Assembly: GCF_040049275.1 (NCBI RefSeq)
Contig: NZ_JBDZDT010000001.1
Location: 664,252 to 728,251 of the forward strand
Source of the DNA: Aquabacter sp040049275
GTDB taxonomy: Bacteria > Pseudomonadota > Alphaproteobacteria > Rhizobiales > Xanthobacteraceae
Length of the DNA stretch: 64,000 bases
Direction: 5' to 3'
The notes under the pieces were generated by a model. The model saw only the letters and a program-made list of their open reading frames with translations. It was not told the DNA's origin and ran no database searches. Below are positions 9,176 to 17,328 of this stretch, piece after piece. Every line of letters starts with the position of its first letter. Positions within the stretch are counted from its first letter, which is position 1. Both the position numbers and the translations under genes were made by a program.

Positions 9176-9202
9176 CACTTCACCGACAAATAGGGTGAAG
9201 TG
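9176..9202. promoter_or_regulatory. Inverted repeat in the exporter/MarR divergent promoter region
   Basis: CACTTCACC at 9176-9184 and GGTGAAGTG at 9194-9202 form a perfect 9+9 bp inverted repeat with a 9-bp spacer. It lies between the exporter start (9049) and the MarR-type gene (9310), so it is a plausible operator for the regulator acting on itself and on the secretion operon. A smaller repeat (ATTTCG/CGAAAT, 9142-9157) lies beside it. Confidence 0.45.
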
Positions 9203-9266
9203 ATGACAGTACATCTACAATGACAGGCGTAAAAAGCGCCGAATACATCCTGGGGAGGAAACGAAA

Positions 9267-9284
9267 ATGTTTCGAAAACTGTAA
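9267..9284 (+). CDS. Possible five-codon leader peptide MFRKL
   Basis: An ATG at 9267 with an excellent Shine-Dalgarno sequence (GGGGAGGA, 7 bp upstream) opens a frame of only five codons before TAA, 25 bp ahead of the MarR-type start. The frame differs from that of the regulator. It may be a regulatory upstream ORF or a chance match; nothing further supports translation. Confidence 0.2.
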   Translation: MFRKL

Positions 9285-9309
9285 TAAACTCGAAGAGAAG
9301 GCTGTGTGC

Positions 9310-9894
9310 ATGCACCAGAAGCTTGGTCCCGCCGCTCTCGCCGAAATCCCCTCCATCGAAGCTGTCGAGCCGTGGAACGACGCTGCTCCTCTTGCCACCC
9401 GCCCCCCTTCCCTCGCAGAATCCGCCGACAACGACTCCGGGCAAGTCACCCACCTCGAACTGGCGCGTGTCATCGAGCGCATCCACAGGCGCTATTGCGA
9501 CCTGTTGCGCGTGGAGCTGACGCGCCTCGGCATCGACGACATCTCGCCGCCGCAAGTGATGCTTTTGTTCACCATCGGCGCGGACGAACTCTCGGTCCGC
9601 GACCTTTTGGAGCGGGGGCACTATCTTGGATCCAACGCGTCCTATTATCTGAAGCAGCTGGCGGACGCGGACTACATCCACCGCACCGCGTCTGCCCGCG
9701 ATCGGCGCTCCGCCCGCATCCGCCTCGCGGAAAAGGGACGGGCGCTGTGCGACACCATCCGCAGCATCGATGAGGCCTATCACCGCCTCATCGCCCGCGA
9801 CGACGACGAGGTGCAGGAACTGACCACCACCTTCCACATGCTGCGGCGCCTGGAAGTCGTGTGGACCACGACCATGCGCTACGGGGAGGCCTGA
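9310..9894 (+). CDS. MarR-family regulator, LdtR-like
   Basis: A 194-residue protein from the ATG at 9310 (AGAAGG upstream); a GTG at 9304 and an ATG at 9220 are in frame but less well placed. Residues ~45-160 form a winged-helix domain with the stretch YLGSNASYYLKQLADADYI followed by SARDRRSARIRLAEKG, the MarR wing signature. The YLGSN and DRRS pattern matches the LdtR group of Hyphomicrobiales, tied elsewhere to cell-envelope stress genes. The N-terminal ~40 residues look disordered. It is divergent from the type I secretion operon, with an inverted repeat between, so control of export is the natural inference. Confidence 0.82.
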   Translation: MHQKLGPAALAEIPSIEAVEPWNDAAPLATRPPSLAESADNDSGQVTHLELARVIERIHRRYCDLLRVELTRLGIDDISPPQVMLLFTIGADELSVRDLLERGHYLGSNASYYLKQLADADYIHRTASARDRRSARIRLAEKGRALCDTIRSIDEAYHRLIARDDDEVQELTTTFHMLRRLEVVWTTTMRYGEA

Positions 9895-9917
9895 GGGGAG
9901 AGCCGACCCACATTCAT

Positions 9918-9991
9918 CATGGCCGGGCGTGACCCGGCCATTCCTTGGGCGCCCGGGCAATGAGAGATGCCCGGGGCTCGCCCGGGCACGA
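9918..9991. repeat. Palindromic intergenic repeat, copy A
   Basis: Two GC-rich inverted repeats in a row (GGCCGGG/CCCGGCC near 9921-9940 and GCCCGGG-type arms near 9968-9988) lie between the MarR-type gene and the next glycosyltransferase gene. The arms match the other copies at 13857, 16131, 17274, 23521 and 32071. Confidence 0.6.
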
Positions 9992-10011
9992 CCACAGAAT
10001 CAAGGAGACGC

Positions 10012-11256
10012 ATGCGGATCGTCTTCATTCACCGCCGCGGCCCCGGCCAGTTCCTCCATCTCGCCCCCCACCTCGCCGCCGAGGGATGGGAGGCGACGCT
10101 CATCTGCGAAACCTGCGACCGGCCACTGCCCGGCGTGCGCGTCATCCGCCATCGCGCGGAGCAGGGCGTGCGCGAACGGGACGACGCCACGCCCCATCTC
10201 GCCGCACCGGAACGCCATGTGCGCATCGGCTATCGCGTGGCCGAGACCCTTGACGCGCTGCGGCGCGCGGAAGGCCCGCCCGACATGGTGTTCGGACATA
10301 TGGGCTGGGGCGGGCTCATCTTCGCCAAGGACGTGCTGCCGGCAACGCCCGTGCTCGGCTATTGCGAGTATTTCCACCGCGCCGCGGGCGGTGATGCCGG
10401 CTTTGATCCCTCGGAGGCGGTCACGCTGGACGACCGCCTGCGCCTGCGCCTGCGCAACAGCGCGCAGCTGATCACGCTGGACGCCATCGAGGGCGGCATC
10501 AGCCCCACATCCTGGCAGCGCAGCCGCTATCCCCCGGCCCACCAGAAACGCATCGCCGTCTGCCATGACGGCATCGACGTGGAGCTGTGCCGACCCCAGA
10601 CGGACGCCACCTTCACTTTGCCGGACGGGCGCGTGCTCGCACCTGGAGATCCCGTGGTCACCTATGCGGCGCGGGACCTCGAACCCTATCGCGGCTTCCC
10701 CCAATTCATGCGCGCCGCCGCCGAAGTGGCGCGGCGCCGGCCGGACGCGGTGTTCGCCGTGGCGGGCGGGGACGGCGTCAGCTACGGCCGCGCGCCGGAG
10801 GGCGGCGGGACATGGCGCGAGACCCTGATGGCGGAGACCGGCCTCGACCCCTCACGCATCTTCTTCCTCGGCACCCTGCCCCACGAGGCGCTGCTGCGCC
10901 TGTTCCGGGTGTCGGCGGCGCATGTCTACCTCACCTATCCCTTCGTGCTCTCCTGGTCGGTGCTGGAAGCCATGGCGTGCGGCGCGCTGGTCATCGGCTC
11001 GGCCACGGCGCCGGTCCAGGAGGTGATCGAGGACGGCCGCAACGGGCTGCTGACACCGTTCTTCGACGAGGCCGCCCTTGCCGAACGCATGCTCGAGGCG
11101 CTCACCCATCGCGAGGCGCTGTCCCATGCGCGGGCGGCGGCGCGGCGCACCATCGTGGAGCGCTACGCCTTGCCCCGTGCGCTGGCCCGGCAGACGGCAC
11201 TGCTGCGCTCGCTCTCGCGGAACGGGGAGGCCGTATCTGCGGCAACTGCCGGCTGA
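10012..11256 (+). CDS. Family 4 glycosyltransferase with Glyco_trans_4_3-type N-terminus
   Basis: A 414-residue protein from the ATG at 10012, which has AAGGAG upstream; the frame extends upstream to 9967 but through a repeat element. The N-terminal domain carries the pattern VFGHMGWGGLIFAKDVLP and later GYCEYFHRAAGGDAGFDP, typical of the PF12000-like acceptor domain. The C-terminal GT-B donor domain has FFLGTLPHEALLRLF and SWSVLEAMACGALVIGS. It precedes the pyruvyl transferase gene on the same strand with a 145-bp AT-rich gap, so it may be separately controlled. It probably acts in capsule or exopolysaccharide assembly. Confidence 0.88.
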   Translation: MRIVFIHRRGPGQFLHLAPHLAAEGWEATLICETCDRPLPGVRVIRHRAEQGVRERDDATPHLAAPERHVRIGYRVAETLDALRRAEGPPDMVFGHMGWGGLIFAKDVLPATPVLGYCEYFHRAAGGDAGFDPSEAVTLDDRLRLRLRNSAQLITLDAIEGGISPTSWQRSRYPPAHQKRIAVCHDGIDVELCRPQTDATFTLPDGRVLAPGDPVVTYAARDLEPYRGFPQFMRAAAEVARRRPDAVFAVAGGDGVSYGRAPEGGGTWRETLMAETGLDPSRIFFLGTLPHEALLRLFRVSAAHVYLTYPFVLSWSVLEAMACGALVIGSATAPVQEVIEDGRNGLLTPFFDEAALAERMLEALTHREALSHARAAARRTIVERYALPRALARQTALLRSLSRNGEAVSAATAG

Positions 11257-11326
11257 ATTTTGCAAAGCATCACAAGATCAACATAATATTCTTCTTATAT
11301 ACGCTTCCCGCCGCGGGAAATGCAGT

Positions 11327-11359
11327 AAATTTGAAATAATACTGGATTGTTTCAAATTT
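11327..11359. promoter_or_regulatory. Perfect inverted repeat upstream of the pyruvyl transferase gene
   Basis: AAATTTGAAA (11327-11336) and TTTCAAATTT (11350-11359) form a 10+10 bp inverted repeat with a 13-bp spacer inside a strikingly AT-rich 140-bp leader. Its centre is about 60 bp before the ATG at 11402. The half-site is the same as in the palindrome at 5742-5753. It could be an operator or an mRNA hairpin. Confidence 0.45.
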
Positions 11360-11401
11360 AAATACATTTCTCCTTAGGGAATTTTCTTGAAGGGACGATC
11401 C

Positions 11402-12604
11402 ATGACAGCGAGCCCGCCGCCCTCAGCCCGCCGCCCCCGCATCGGCGTCCTCATGCCCGCCGGAAAGGTGGTGGAGCATGACAAGGTGCTCACCCACACC
11501 CATGGCGACCCGGAGAAGGCGACCAGCCTCTTCACCAATATCGGCGACTGCTTCGTCTACGAATCCTCGCTGCGCATCCTCGATTACGCCGACATGCAGC
11601 CCATCTATGCGGGCGAGAATTCCAAGCCGAGCGATGCCTATGTGGAGAAGCTGAATCAGCTCGACTACATCTTCCTGCGCGGCTCCAACTACATCAACAC
11701 CAACGGGAAATGGGACGCCATCACGGCGCTTCTGGAGCGCACCCGCGTCCCCGTCATGGCCTTCGGCATCGGCGTGCAGACGCCGGACAATTCCGAGGAA
11801 TATGTGAACGAGAGCACCAAGCGCTTCCTGCAATTGGTGGCGGACCGCTCCCACTCCATCGCCATCCGCGGCGCGCTCTCGCAGAAGGCGCTGAAATCCA
11901 TCGGCATCTCCAATGTGCGGATCATCGGCTGCCCCACTGTGTTCCGCCACCGCCAGCCGACCCTGAAGCTGAAGCGCGTGGAGAGCTCTGAGATCGGTGA
12001 TCTCGGCTTCACGCTCCGCCGCAAGACCCATGGCAGCATGACGCTCCAGCGCTACCTTATGCGGTGTCTCTCCGAGCAGTTCCGCATGCGCATCTTTTGC
12101 GCCGGGGAGCTGGAGGAGAAGCAGCTCTATTATGCCGCCCGCGGCCAGTTCAAGAATTCGCCGGACCGCTTCGATGCGGCGGTGCGCACCCTCATCGAGG
12201 AGAACTGGTTCTACGGGCCGAGCGACCCGCTCATCGACCTCTACAAATCTTCCCTCTCGGTGTTCGAGGCGGTGCAGGATTTCGAGGCGGGACTGAAAGA
12301 GATGGACGCCGTGACCGGCTTCCGCCTGCACGGCAATCTCCTCGCCCTCGCCAACAACGTGCCGGCGCTCTACGTCACCTATGACACCCGCACCCGCGAG
12401 TTCGTGCAGACGCTGGGCATCCCGTCCATCGACATCCGCCAGATGGACCGCTTCTCCTTCCGCAAGGCCTGGGACAACGCCAATTTCGACCTGTTCGAGC
12501 GCTCCTATGCGGTGCGTTTCCGGGAACTGAAGGCATTCCTGGAGGAGAACGACATGCCGCATCGCCTTGAGACCGGCGAGCCCGCTCTGGTCGCCGCCGA
12601 ATGA
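11402..12604 (+). CDS. Polysaccharide pyruvyl transferase family protein
   Basis: The 400-residue product should add a pyruvyl ketal or related group to a sugar during polysaccharide synthesis. The start is the ATG at 11402 with AAGGGA upstream; an in-frame TTG lies 15 bp earlier. Family features are the N-terminal TNIGDCFVYESSLRIL, the mid-protein IAIRGALSQKALKSIGI segment (normally followed by a conserved Gly/Cys-Pro, here GCPTVF), and the C-terminal VTGFRLHGNLLALANNVPAL with the conserved Arg-x-His. It overlaps the next gene by 4 nt. Confidence 0.88.
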   Translation: MTASPPPSARRPRIGVLMPAGKVVEHDKVLTHTHGDPEKATSLFTNIGDCFVYESSLRILDYADMQPIYAGENSKPSDAYVEKLNQLDYIFLRGSNYINTNGKWDAITALLERTRVPVMAFGIGVQTPDNSEEYVNESTKRFLQLVADRSHSIAIRGALSQKALKSIGISNVRIIGCPTVFRHRQPTLKLKRVESSEIGDLGFTLRRKTHGSMTLQRYLMRCLSEQFRMRIFCAGELEEKQLYYAARGQFKNSPDRFDAAVRTLIEENWFYGPSDPLIDLYKSSLSVFEAVQDFEAGLKEMDAVTGFRLHGNLLALANNVPALYVTYDTRTREFVQTLGIPSIDIRQMDRFSFRKAWDNANFDLFERSYAVRFRELKAFLEENDMPHRLETGEPALVAAE

Positions 12605-13839
12605 GGTGGGGGACGGAGGATGCCCGGCTTGCCGGCGGTCCTCCGTGTCCGCCGTCGCGCCGCCTCGTCCAGCCGGGGCGTGCGTGGCGGCGGCTGGGAT
12701 TGGCCCTTTCGCTTTGTCTCAGTGGGCCCGCTTTTCTCAGCGCGTCCGCATGGGCCATCGAGCTCAAGGTCGATGGCCCGGAGACGGTGATCTTCGACCA
12801 GCGCACCCAGGCGTGCGATGCCTCCGACCTTCCCGACGCGCCCGCCCGCGCCTTCCGGGATGATCAGGGGCGCATGGTCCTGTTCGCGCCCAACTTCAAG
12901 AACCGTGCCTTCACCGGGCCGGACCTGCGGCATCTGACGAAAGACTGCACGGTGCGCTTCGCCGCCTCAGGCAGCGCGGACCCGGCCATGCTGGACGACC
13001 GCACCTGGCTGCACGGCTTCTTCACGGCGGACGGGCGCAACGTCTTCGCCTTCGCCAGCGCCAGCTTCATCCCCTATCGCCATGGCGGCGCCTGCGCGGC
13101 CGGGCCGGAGCGCACCGCCTGCTGGCGGAACGGCATCGCCGCCCTCCTCTCCACCGACGGCGGCAAGACCTTCCATTATTCCGCGCCCCCGCCCCGCCAG
13201 ACGGTGATGCCACCGGAAACCGCGTTCAATCCGCAGGTGAAGGACCCGGAAGGCTTCGTCTCCACCACCAACATCGTCGCCTGGAACGGCGACCTCTACG
13301 CCATCGTCTGGCGCCGCGCCGGTGAGGCCGGGAAGTCCCGCAACTGCCTCGTTCGCGCGCCCAAGGGCGATGTGGACCGCTGGGAGATGTGGACCGGGGA
13401 GGGTTTTGCGCCCTTGGCCGAACGCATGGCGGACGGCTGGAAGGTGGAGGGCCTCGACTGCGCGCCCATCGGGCCGAAGGGGCTGCCGTCCATTCGCGGC
13501 CTCGTGCGGCACGAGGCGAGCGGGGAATTCGTCGCGGTGTTCCAGATGCGCGGCCGCAAGGGCGCGCCGGACGGATTCTACACCGTCACCTCAAAGGATC
13601 TTATCTCCTGGTCAGAGCCGAGCCTGCTGGCGGCGGTGCCGCTCCGCGGCGGGCGGGAGGATGAGGGGGAGTATTCCGGCTATCCCTCGCTCATCGACGA
13701 CCAGAGCCCCGACCGCAATTTCGGCACCGTGGGCACGCGGGCGGACCTCGTCTTCGTCCGCTTCGAGACGGACGCCAGCGGCAAGCGGCCGAAGCGCGTG
13801 CGGGAACTGGTAGCGCTGCCGCTGCGGGTTTCGCCCTGA
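12601..13839 (+). CDS. Secreted beta-propeller-like protein of unknown function
   Basis: A 412-residue protein whose ATG overlaps the stop of the pyruvyl transferase (ATGA), so the two are co-translated. A long positively charged leader precedes a hydrophobic signal segment (LGLALSLCLSGPAFLSASAWA) with a likely cleavage site near residue 52. The mature part has repeated blade-like segments (LLSTDGGKTFHYSAPP, VTSKDLISWSEPSLLAAVP) resembling the Asp-box and domain layout of sialidase/GH43-like propellers, but I see no clear catalytic triad. It may bind or trim the polysaccharide outside the cytoplasm; this is inference. Confidence 0.7.
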   Translation: MRWGTEDARLAGGPPCPPSRRLVQPGRAWRRLGLALSLCLSGPAFLSASAWAIELKVDGPETVIFDQRTQACDASDLPDAPARAFRDDQGRMVLFAPNFKNRAFTGPDLRHLTKDCTVRFAASGSADPAMLDDRTWLHGFFTADGRNVFAFASASFIPYRHGGACAAGPERTACWRNGIAALLSTDGGKTFHYSAPPPRQTVMPPETAFNPQVKDPEGFVSTTNIVAWNGDLYAIVWRRAGEAGKSRNCLVRAPKGDVDRWEMWTGEGFAPLAERMADGWKVEGLDCAPIGPKGLPSIRGLVRHEASGEFVAVFQMRGRKGAPDGFYTVTSKDLISWSEPSLLAAVPLRGGREDEGEYSGYPSLIDDQSPDRNFGTVGTRADLVFVRFETDASGKRPKRVRELVALPLRVSP

Positions 13840-13856
13840 CGCATCCATCAGAAATG

Positions 13857-13953
13857 CCGTAATGCCCGGGCTTGTCCCGGACATTCACGTCTCGCCGTTA
13901 GTCCGCACCGAGCGGAGCCCCGTGGATGGCCGGGTCAAGCCCGGCCATGACGG
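13857..13953. repeat. Palindromic intergenic repeat, copy B
   Basis: A two-armed element: a GCCCGGG-CTTGT-CCCGGAC arm near 13863-13881 and a GGCCGGG-TCAAG-CCCGGCC arm near 13928-13946, joined by a linker with GAGCGGAGCCCCGTGGATG. The linker resembles that of the copy at 23521-23618. It lies between the secreted protein gene and the LysR gene. Confidence 0.65.
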
Positions 13954-14037
13954 CTGAGAGAAAGTAGGAACGCCGCTCATCTTCTTTTTTCCCGCCGCAT
14001 CCTCTAACCATTGAGGTTCCACGCACTGGGCGGCGCC

Positions 14038-14931
14038 GTGTTCAACTGGAACGACCTCATCTATTTCCTGGAGCTCGCGCGGCAGAGCCGGCTGATGCCG
14101 GCCGCGCGCCGCCTGAAGGTGGACCACACCACGGTCTCGCGCCGCATCGCGGAGCTGGAGAAAGATCTCTCCGTCAAGCTGTTCGACCGCAAGCCCGACG
14201 GCTTCGTGCTCACCGAGCAGGGCCACCGCCTGTTCGCCATCGCCGAGCGCATCGAGCAGGAGGCGGGGGAGATCCACGAATCCATCCGCGCCGCGCCCAG
14301 CGCGCCCACGGGCCGGGTGCGGGTCGCCTCCATGGAGGGCATCGGCGCCTTCTTCCTGGCGGAGCGCTTTGCCGAGCTGTCGGAGAAGGAGCCCGGCATC
14401 GTGGTGGAGCTGGTCACCGAGCGCCACCTCATCAACCTCACCAAGCGCGAGGCGGACATCTCCATCTCCTTCGTGCCACCCACCGGCCAGCGGCTGGTGG
14501 TGCGCAAGATGGGCCAGTTCCGCCTCGCTTTGTATGCCGCGCCCGATTACATCCGCCGACGCGGCCTGCCCGGCGCGGTGGCCGAGCTGCCGGCCCACGC
14601 CTTCGTGGATTATGTGGAGGACCTCGTCGCCATCCAGCCGGTGCACTGGCTGCTGGACGTGCTGGACCCCTCCAACGTCGCCTTCCGCTCCACCTCCATG
14701 CACGCCCAGCAGAATGCCATCGCAGGCGGCGCGGGTATTGGGCTTCTCCCGTTGTTCTCGGCCAAATCCAATCCCCGCCTCATCCCGGTCCTGGCTGATG
14801 AAGTGGTGGTGATGCGAGACGTCTATGTAAGCGTCCATGAGGATCTGGAATTCATGGGCCGGGTGAAGGCGGTAATGCGCCATCTCACCGAGATTTTCCG
14901 ACGGGATGCGGCTTTCCTGAACGAGCTGTGA
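14038..14931 (+). CDS. LysR-family transcriptional regulator
   Basis: From the GTG at 14038 the product is 297 residues and begins MFNWNDLIYFLELARQ, the canonical LysR start. A winged-helix domain occupies residues ~1-60 (AARRLKVDHTTVSRRIAELE), followed by a linker helix and a LysR substrate-binding fold (~88-290) with IAGGAGIGLLPLF. It reads toward the nitrilase gene 117 bp downstream on the same strand. It may control the nitrilase and perhaps the convergent aldoxime dehydratase operon; that is inferred from position. The RBS before the GTG is weak. Confidence 0.88.
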   Translation: MFNWNDLIYFLELARQSRLMPAARRLKVDHTTVSRRIAELEKDLSVKLFDRKPDGFVLTEQGHRLFAIAERIEQEAGEIHESIRAAPSAPTGRVRVASMEGIGAFFLAERFAELSEKEPGIVVELVTERHLINLTKREADISISFVPPTGQRLVVRKMGQFRLALYAAPDYIRRRGLPGAVAELPAHAFVDYVEDLVAIQPVHWLLDVLDPSNVAFRSTSMHAQQNAIAGGAGIGLLPLFSAKSNPRLIPVLADEVVVMRDVYVSVHEDLEFMGRVKAVMRHLTEIFRRDAAFLNEL

Positions 14932-15048
14932 GGGGCCCACGCACCCTCGCACCACGGCCTGCAAATTTCCCCGGTTCCCCCCGGCCTGCCGCTGGTGATC
15001 ATGCACCAGGGCGCATCCTCCGCGCCGTTTGCATGGCGCGAAAGACCG

Positions 15049-16119
15049 ATGACCGTCACCTATCCCCGCTTCAAGGCCGCCGCCTGCCACACCTCGTCCG
15101 TGTTCCTGGATTCGGAGAAGACCGCGGAGAAAGCGTGCGACCTCATCGCTGAGGCGGCGCGGGCCGGCGCTTCGCTCATCGCGTTTCCCGAATCCTTCCT
15201 GCCGGGCTTCCCGGTCTGGGCCGCGCTCCAGGCGCCCATTTACAATCACGCCTTCTTTCGCGCCCTCGTCGCCGAGGCGCAGAAGCTCTCGGACAGCGCC
15301 ATCCGCACCATTCGCCTCGCGGCGCGGCGGCATGGCGTCCATGTCTCCCTGGGCTTCACCGAGGGCACCGACGCCAGCGTCGGCTGCATCTGGAACTCCA
15401 ACATCCTGATCGGGCCGGACGGCGCCATCCTCAACCATCACAGGAAGCTGGTGCCCACCTTCTATGAGAAGCTGGTCTGGGCAAACGGCGATGCGCGGGG
15501 TCTGCGCGTGACACCCACCGAGATCGGCCGGATCGGCATGCTGATCTGCGGAGAAAACACCAATCCCCTCGCGCGCTATGCCCTGATGGCGCAGGGTGAA
15601 CAGGTGCACGTCTCCTCCTATCCGCCGATCTGGCCGACCCGCCCGCCGAGCGAGGACGGCGCCTATGACCTGAAGCGCGCCATCGAGATCCGCGCCGGCG
15701 CCCATGCCTTCGAGGCCAAGGTGTTCAACATCGTCGCCTCCGGCTTCGTGGACGCCGCCATGCGCGAGGCCATCGGCAGCGTGAACCGCGCGAGCCTGGA
15801 GATCATCGACAATTCCCCGCGCGGCATCTCGCTGGTGCTGGACCCCACCTCGGACGTGGTGAGCGAAGTCCTCTCCGACCATGAGGGCATCCTCTATGCG
15901 GAGATCGACACGGTGCGCTGCGTGGAGCCCAAGCAGTTCCACGACGTGGTGGGCTATTACAACCGCTTCGACGTGTTTCACCTCCAAGTGGACCGCTCGC
16001 CCCGCGAGCCGGCGCACTTCTCGGCCGACGTGGGAGAGGCCGAAGCCTTCCCCCTGCCCCGCGCCGATGCGAGCCCGCTCGAGGAGCCCATCTTCGCGCG
16101 GGCGAACGGAGCGATCTGA
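15049..16119 (+). CDS. Nitrilase (carbon-nitrogen hydrolase superfamily)
   Basis: The 356-residue enzyme is expected to hydrolyse a nitrile to the carboxylic acid and ammonia. With the ATG at 15049, the catalytic triad reads Glu48 (AFPESFLPG), Lys133 (HHRKLVPTFYEK) and Cys167 (LICGENTNP). The CGENTNP motif and the HVSSYPPIWP segment are those of true nitrilases rather than amidases. Its length also fits. An upstream in-frame ATG at 14995 lacks family similarity. The aldoxime dehydratase at 17329-18384 makes the nitrile that such an enzyme would use. Aromatic versus aliphatic preference cannot be read directly. Confidence 0.92.
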   Translation: MTVTYPRFKAAACHTSSVFLDSEKTAEKACDLIAEAARAGASLIAFPESFLPGFPVWAALQAPIYNHAFFRALVAEAQKLSDSAIRTIRLAARRHGVHVSLGFTEGTDASVGCIWNSNILIGPDGAILNHHRKLVPTFYEKLVWANGDARGLRVTPTEIGRIGMLICGENTNPLARYALMAQGEQVHVSSYPPIWPTRPPSEDGAYDLKRAIEIRAGAHAFEAKVFNIVASGFVDAAMREAIGSVNRASLEIIDNSPRGISLVLDPTSDVVSEVLSDHEGILYAEIDTVRCVEPKQFHDVVGYYNRFDVFHLQVDRSPREPAHFSADVGEAEAFPLPRADASPLEEPIFARANGAI

Positions 16120-16130
16120 AAGACCAATGG

Positions 16131-16220
16131 TCATGCCCGGGCGTGTTCCGGGCATCTCCCGCAGGACCGGGTGCGCCCGGACTCCCAGGAAATCCCCGGA
16201 TCAAGCCCGGGGATGACGGC
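16131..16220. repeat. Palindromic intergenic repeat, copy C
   Basis: GCCCGGG-CGTGT-TCCGGGC arm near 16135-16153 and a CCCCGGA-TCAAG-CCCGGGG arm near 16194-16213, in the convergent gap between the nitrilase and the small secreted protein. Convergent placement would also let it act as a bidirectional terminator. Confidence 0.6.
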
Positions 16221-16261
16221 GGATGGGCGACGACTGCCGATGGGAGACGACCGAAGGACGG

Positions 16262-16849
16262 TCAGGCGCGCTCGCCTATCTCGGCTCGGAAGCCGCTGAG
16301 TTGGGCCGGGCATACGAGCCCGTGTCCGCGCGGCGATTTTGCCAAAGGCGCCTTGTATTCGAGCTTCTCGCCCCGCCGCACGCCATAGGCGTCATAGAGC
16401 AGCCCGAGCAGCAGGCCGGCCACGTCGTGGAAGTCCCTGTCGGGGTTCGAAATCGCCAGCAGCTTCTGGAAATTCCCCTCCGAATCATCGGTGGAGAAAC
16501 CCGCCGCCTCGATGACGGCCAGACCGTGCCATGACAGGCCGGGCGGCTCGATGCCCGGCTTTACAGAATAGAAGCCCGAGGACGCCTCGCACAGCATCTG
16601 CGTGTCATCCTCCTCCAGCAGGCATTGGATGTAGCTTCTCGGCTCGCTGCGGTCGGCCACGACAAGGTAGCGGTTGGGCTCGCCCTTGCGCGCATGGATC
16701 ATGTCGAGACGCAGAGTGATCTGGCAACGATTATCGGCGATGAACGTCGTGCGTGCATCGGCTGCCATGGCGGGCGACGCCAGGGCCATCAGCCAGAGGG
16801 CGCACAGGGCCAGCCGCTCGAATCCTTCGCTTCCGCGACGCGCTCGCAT
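16262..16849 (-). CDS. Secreted protein of unknown function
   Basis: From the ATG at 16849 (GGGGGCGAG upstream) the product is 195 residues; an ATG at 16879 is in frame but has no RBS. A signal peptide (LALCALWLMALASPAMA) should be cleaved before ADARTTFIADNRC. The mature protein has four or more cysteines, consistent with periplasmic disulfides, and no family I recognise. It is divergent from the small Cys-rich gene at 17039 and convergent with the nitrilase, so the context gives no function. Confidence 0.6.
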   Translation of the reverse strand: MRARRGSEGFERLALCALWLMALASPAMAADARTTFIADNRCQITLRLDMIHARKGEPNRYLVVADRSEPRSYIQCLLEEDDTQMLCEASSGFYSVKPGIEPPGLSWHGLAVIEAAGFSTDDSEGNFQKLLAISNPDRDFHDVAGLLLGLLYDAYGVRRGEKLEYKAPLAKSPRGHGLVCPAQLSGFRAEIGERA

Positions 16850-17038
16850 GCTCGCCCCCGCACCGGTCGACTGAGGCATAGCACGTACACGCTACGGTTG
16901 CGCGACAGCACGCTGGCGCCGGCGTCATCCCTGGCGATTATTGGCCCTGTGGGGTTCTCGCGGCCGCTGTCACTTGGCTTGCATGGCCCCGTGCCATTAG
17001 ACCGGGCGAAGGTTGAGGCCGTTCAAGAGGAAAGCAAC

Positions 17039-17266
17039 ATGCGCTTCTATACTGTGGCACTCGCGCTCGTCTCCGCCACCCTCCTCGGGGGAGCGGCGTC
17101 CGCTCAGCAGAGCGATCTCATGACCTATTGCAAGGCCGACGTTCAGCGCCTGTGCAAGGGCGTCCCCCCCGGCGACGGCCGGCTCATGGCCTGCCTCCAG
17201 GCGCACTCCAAGCAGATGTCCGTGGGCTGCGCCCAGGCGCTGCAGAAGATAAAGCAGAACATGTGA
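17039..17266 (+). CDS. Small secreted cysteine-rich repeat protein
   Basis: A 75-residue protein with AGAGGAAA before the ATG at 17039. Residues 1-22 are a signal peptide ending ASA. The mature part carries one cysteine-rich repeat of the PF00839 type: YCKADVQRLCKGVPPGDGR followed by MACLQAHSKQMSVGCAQAL, with four spaced cysteines. Such single-repeat periplasmic proteins are common in Hyphomicrobiales and have no assigned function. Confidence 0.78.
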   Translation: MRFYTVALALVSATLLGGAASAQQSDLMTYCKADVQRLCKGVPPGDGRLMACLQAHSKQMSVGCAQALQKIKQNM

Positions 17267-17273
17267 TGGTGTC

Positions 17274-17306
17274 TCGTCATGGCCGGACGTGATCCGGCCA
17301 TGACGA
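17274..17306. repeat. Palindromic intergenic repeat, single arm (copy D)
   Basis: CATGGCCGGA-CGTGA-TCCGGCCATG, a nearly perfect hairpin in the convergent gap between the Cys-rich gene and the aldoxime dehydratase gene. It looks like one arm of the two-armed repeat and may serve as a bidirectional terminator. Confidence 0.55.
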
Positions 17307-17328
17307 CCACGAATGCGGGCGGCGGGCC

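Noticed and set aside
13885..16155. A 756-codon minus-strand frame opposite the LysR and nitrilase genes
   Set aside because: It is the antisense shadow of two well-supported genes; high GC at third positions keeps antisense frames open. No RBS or domain.
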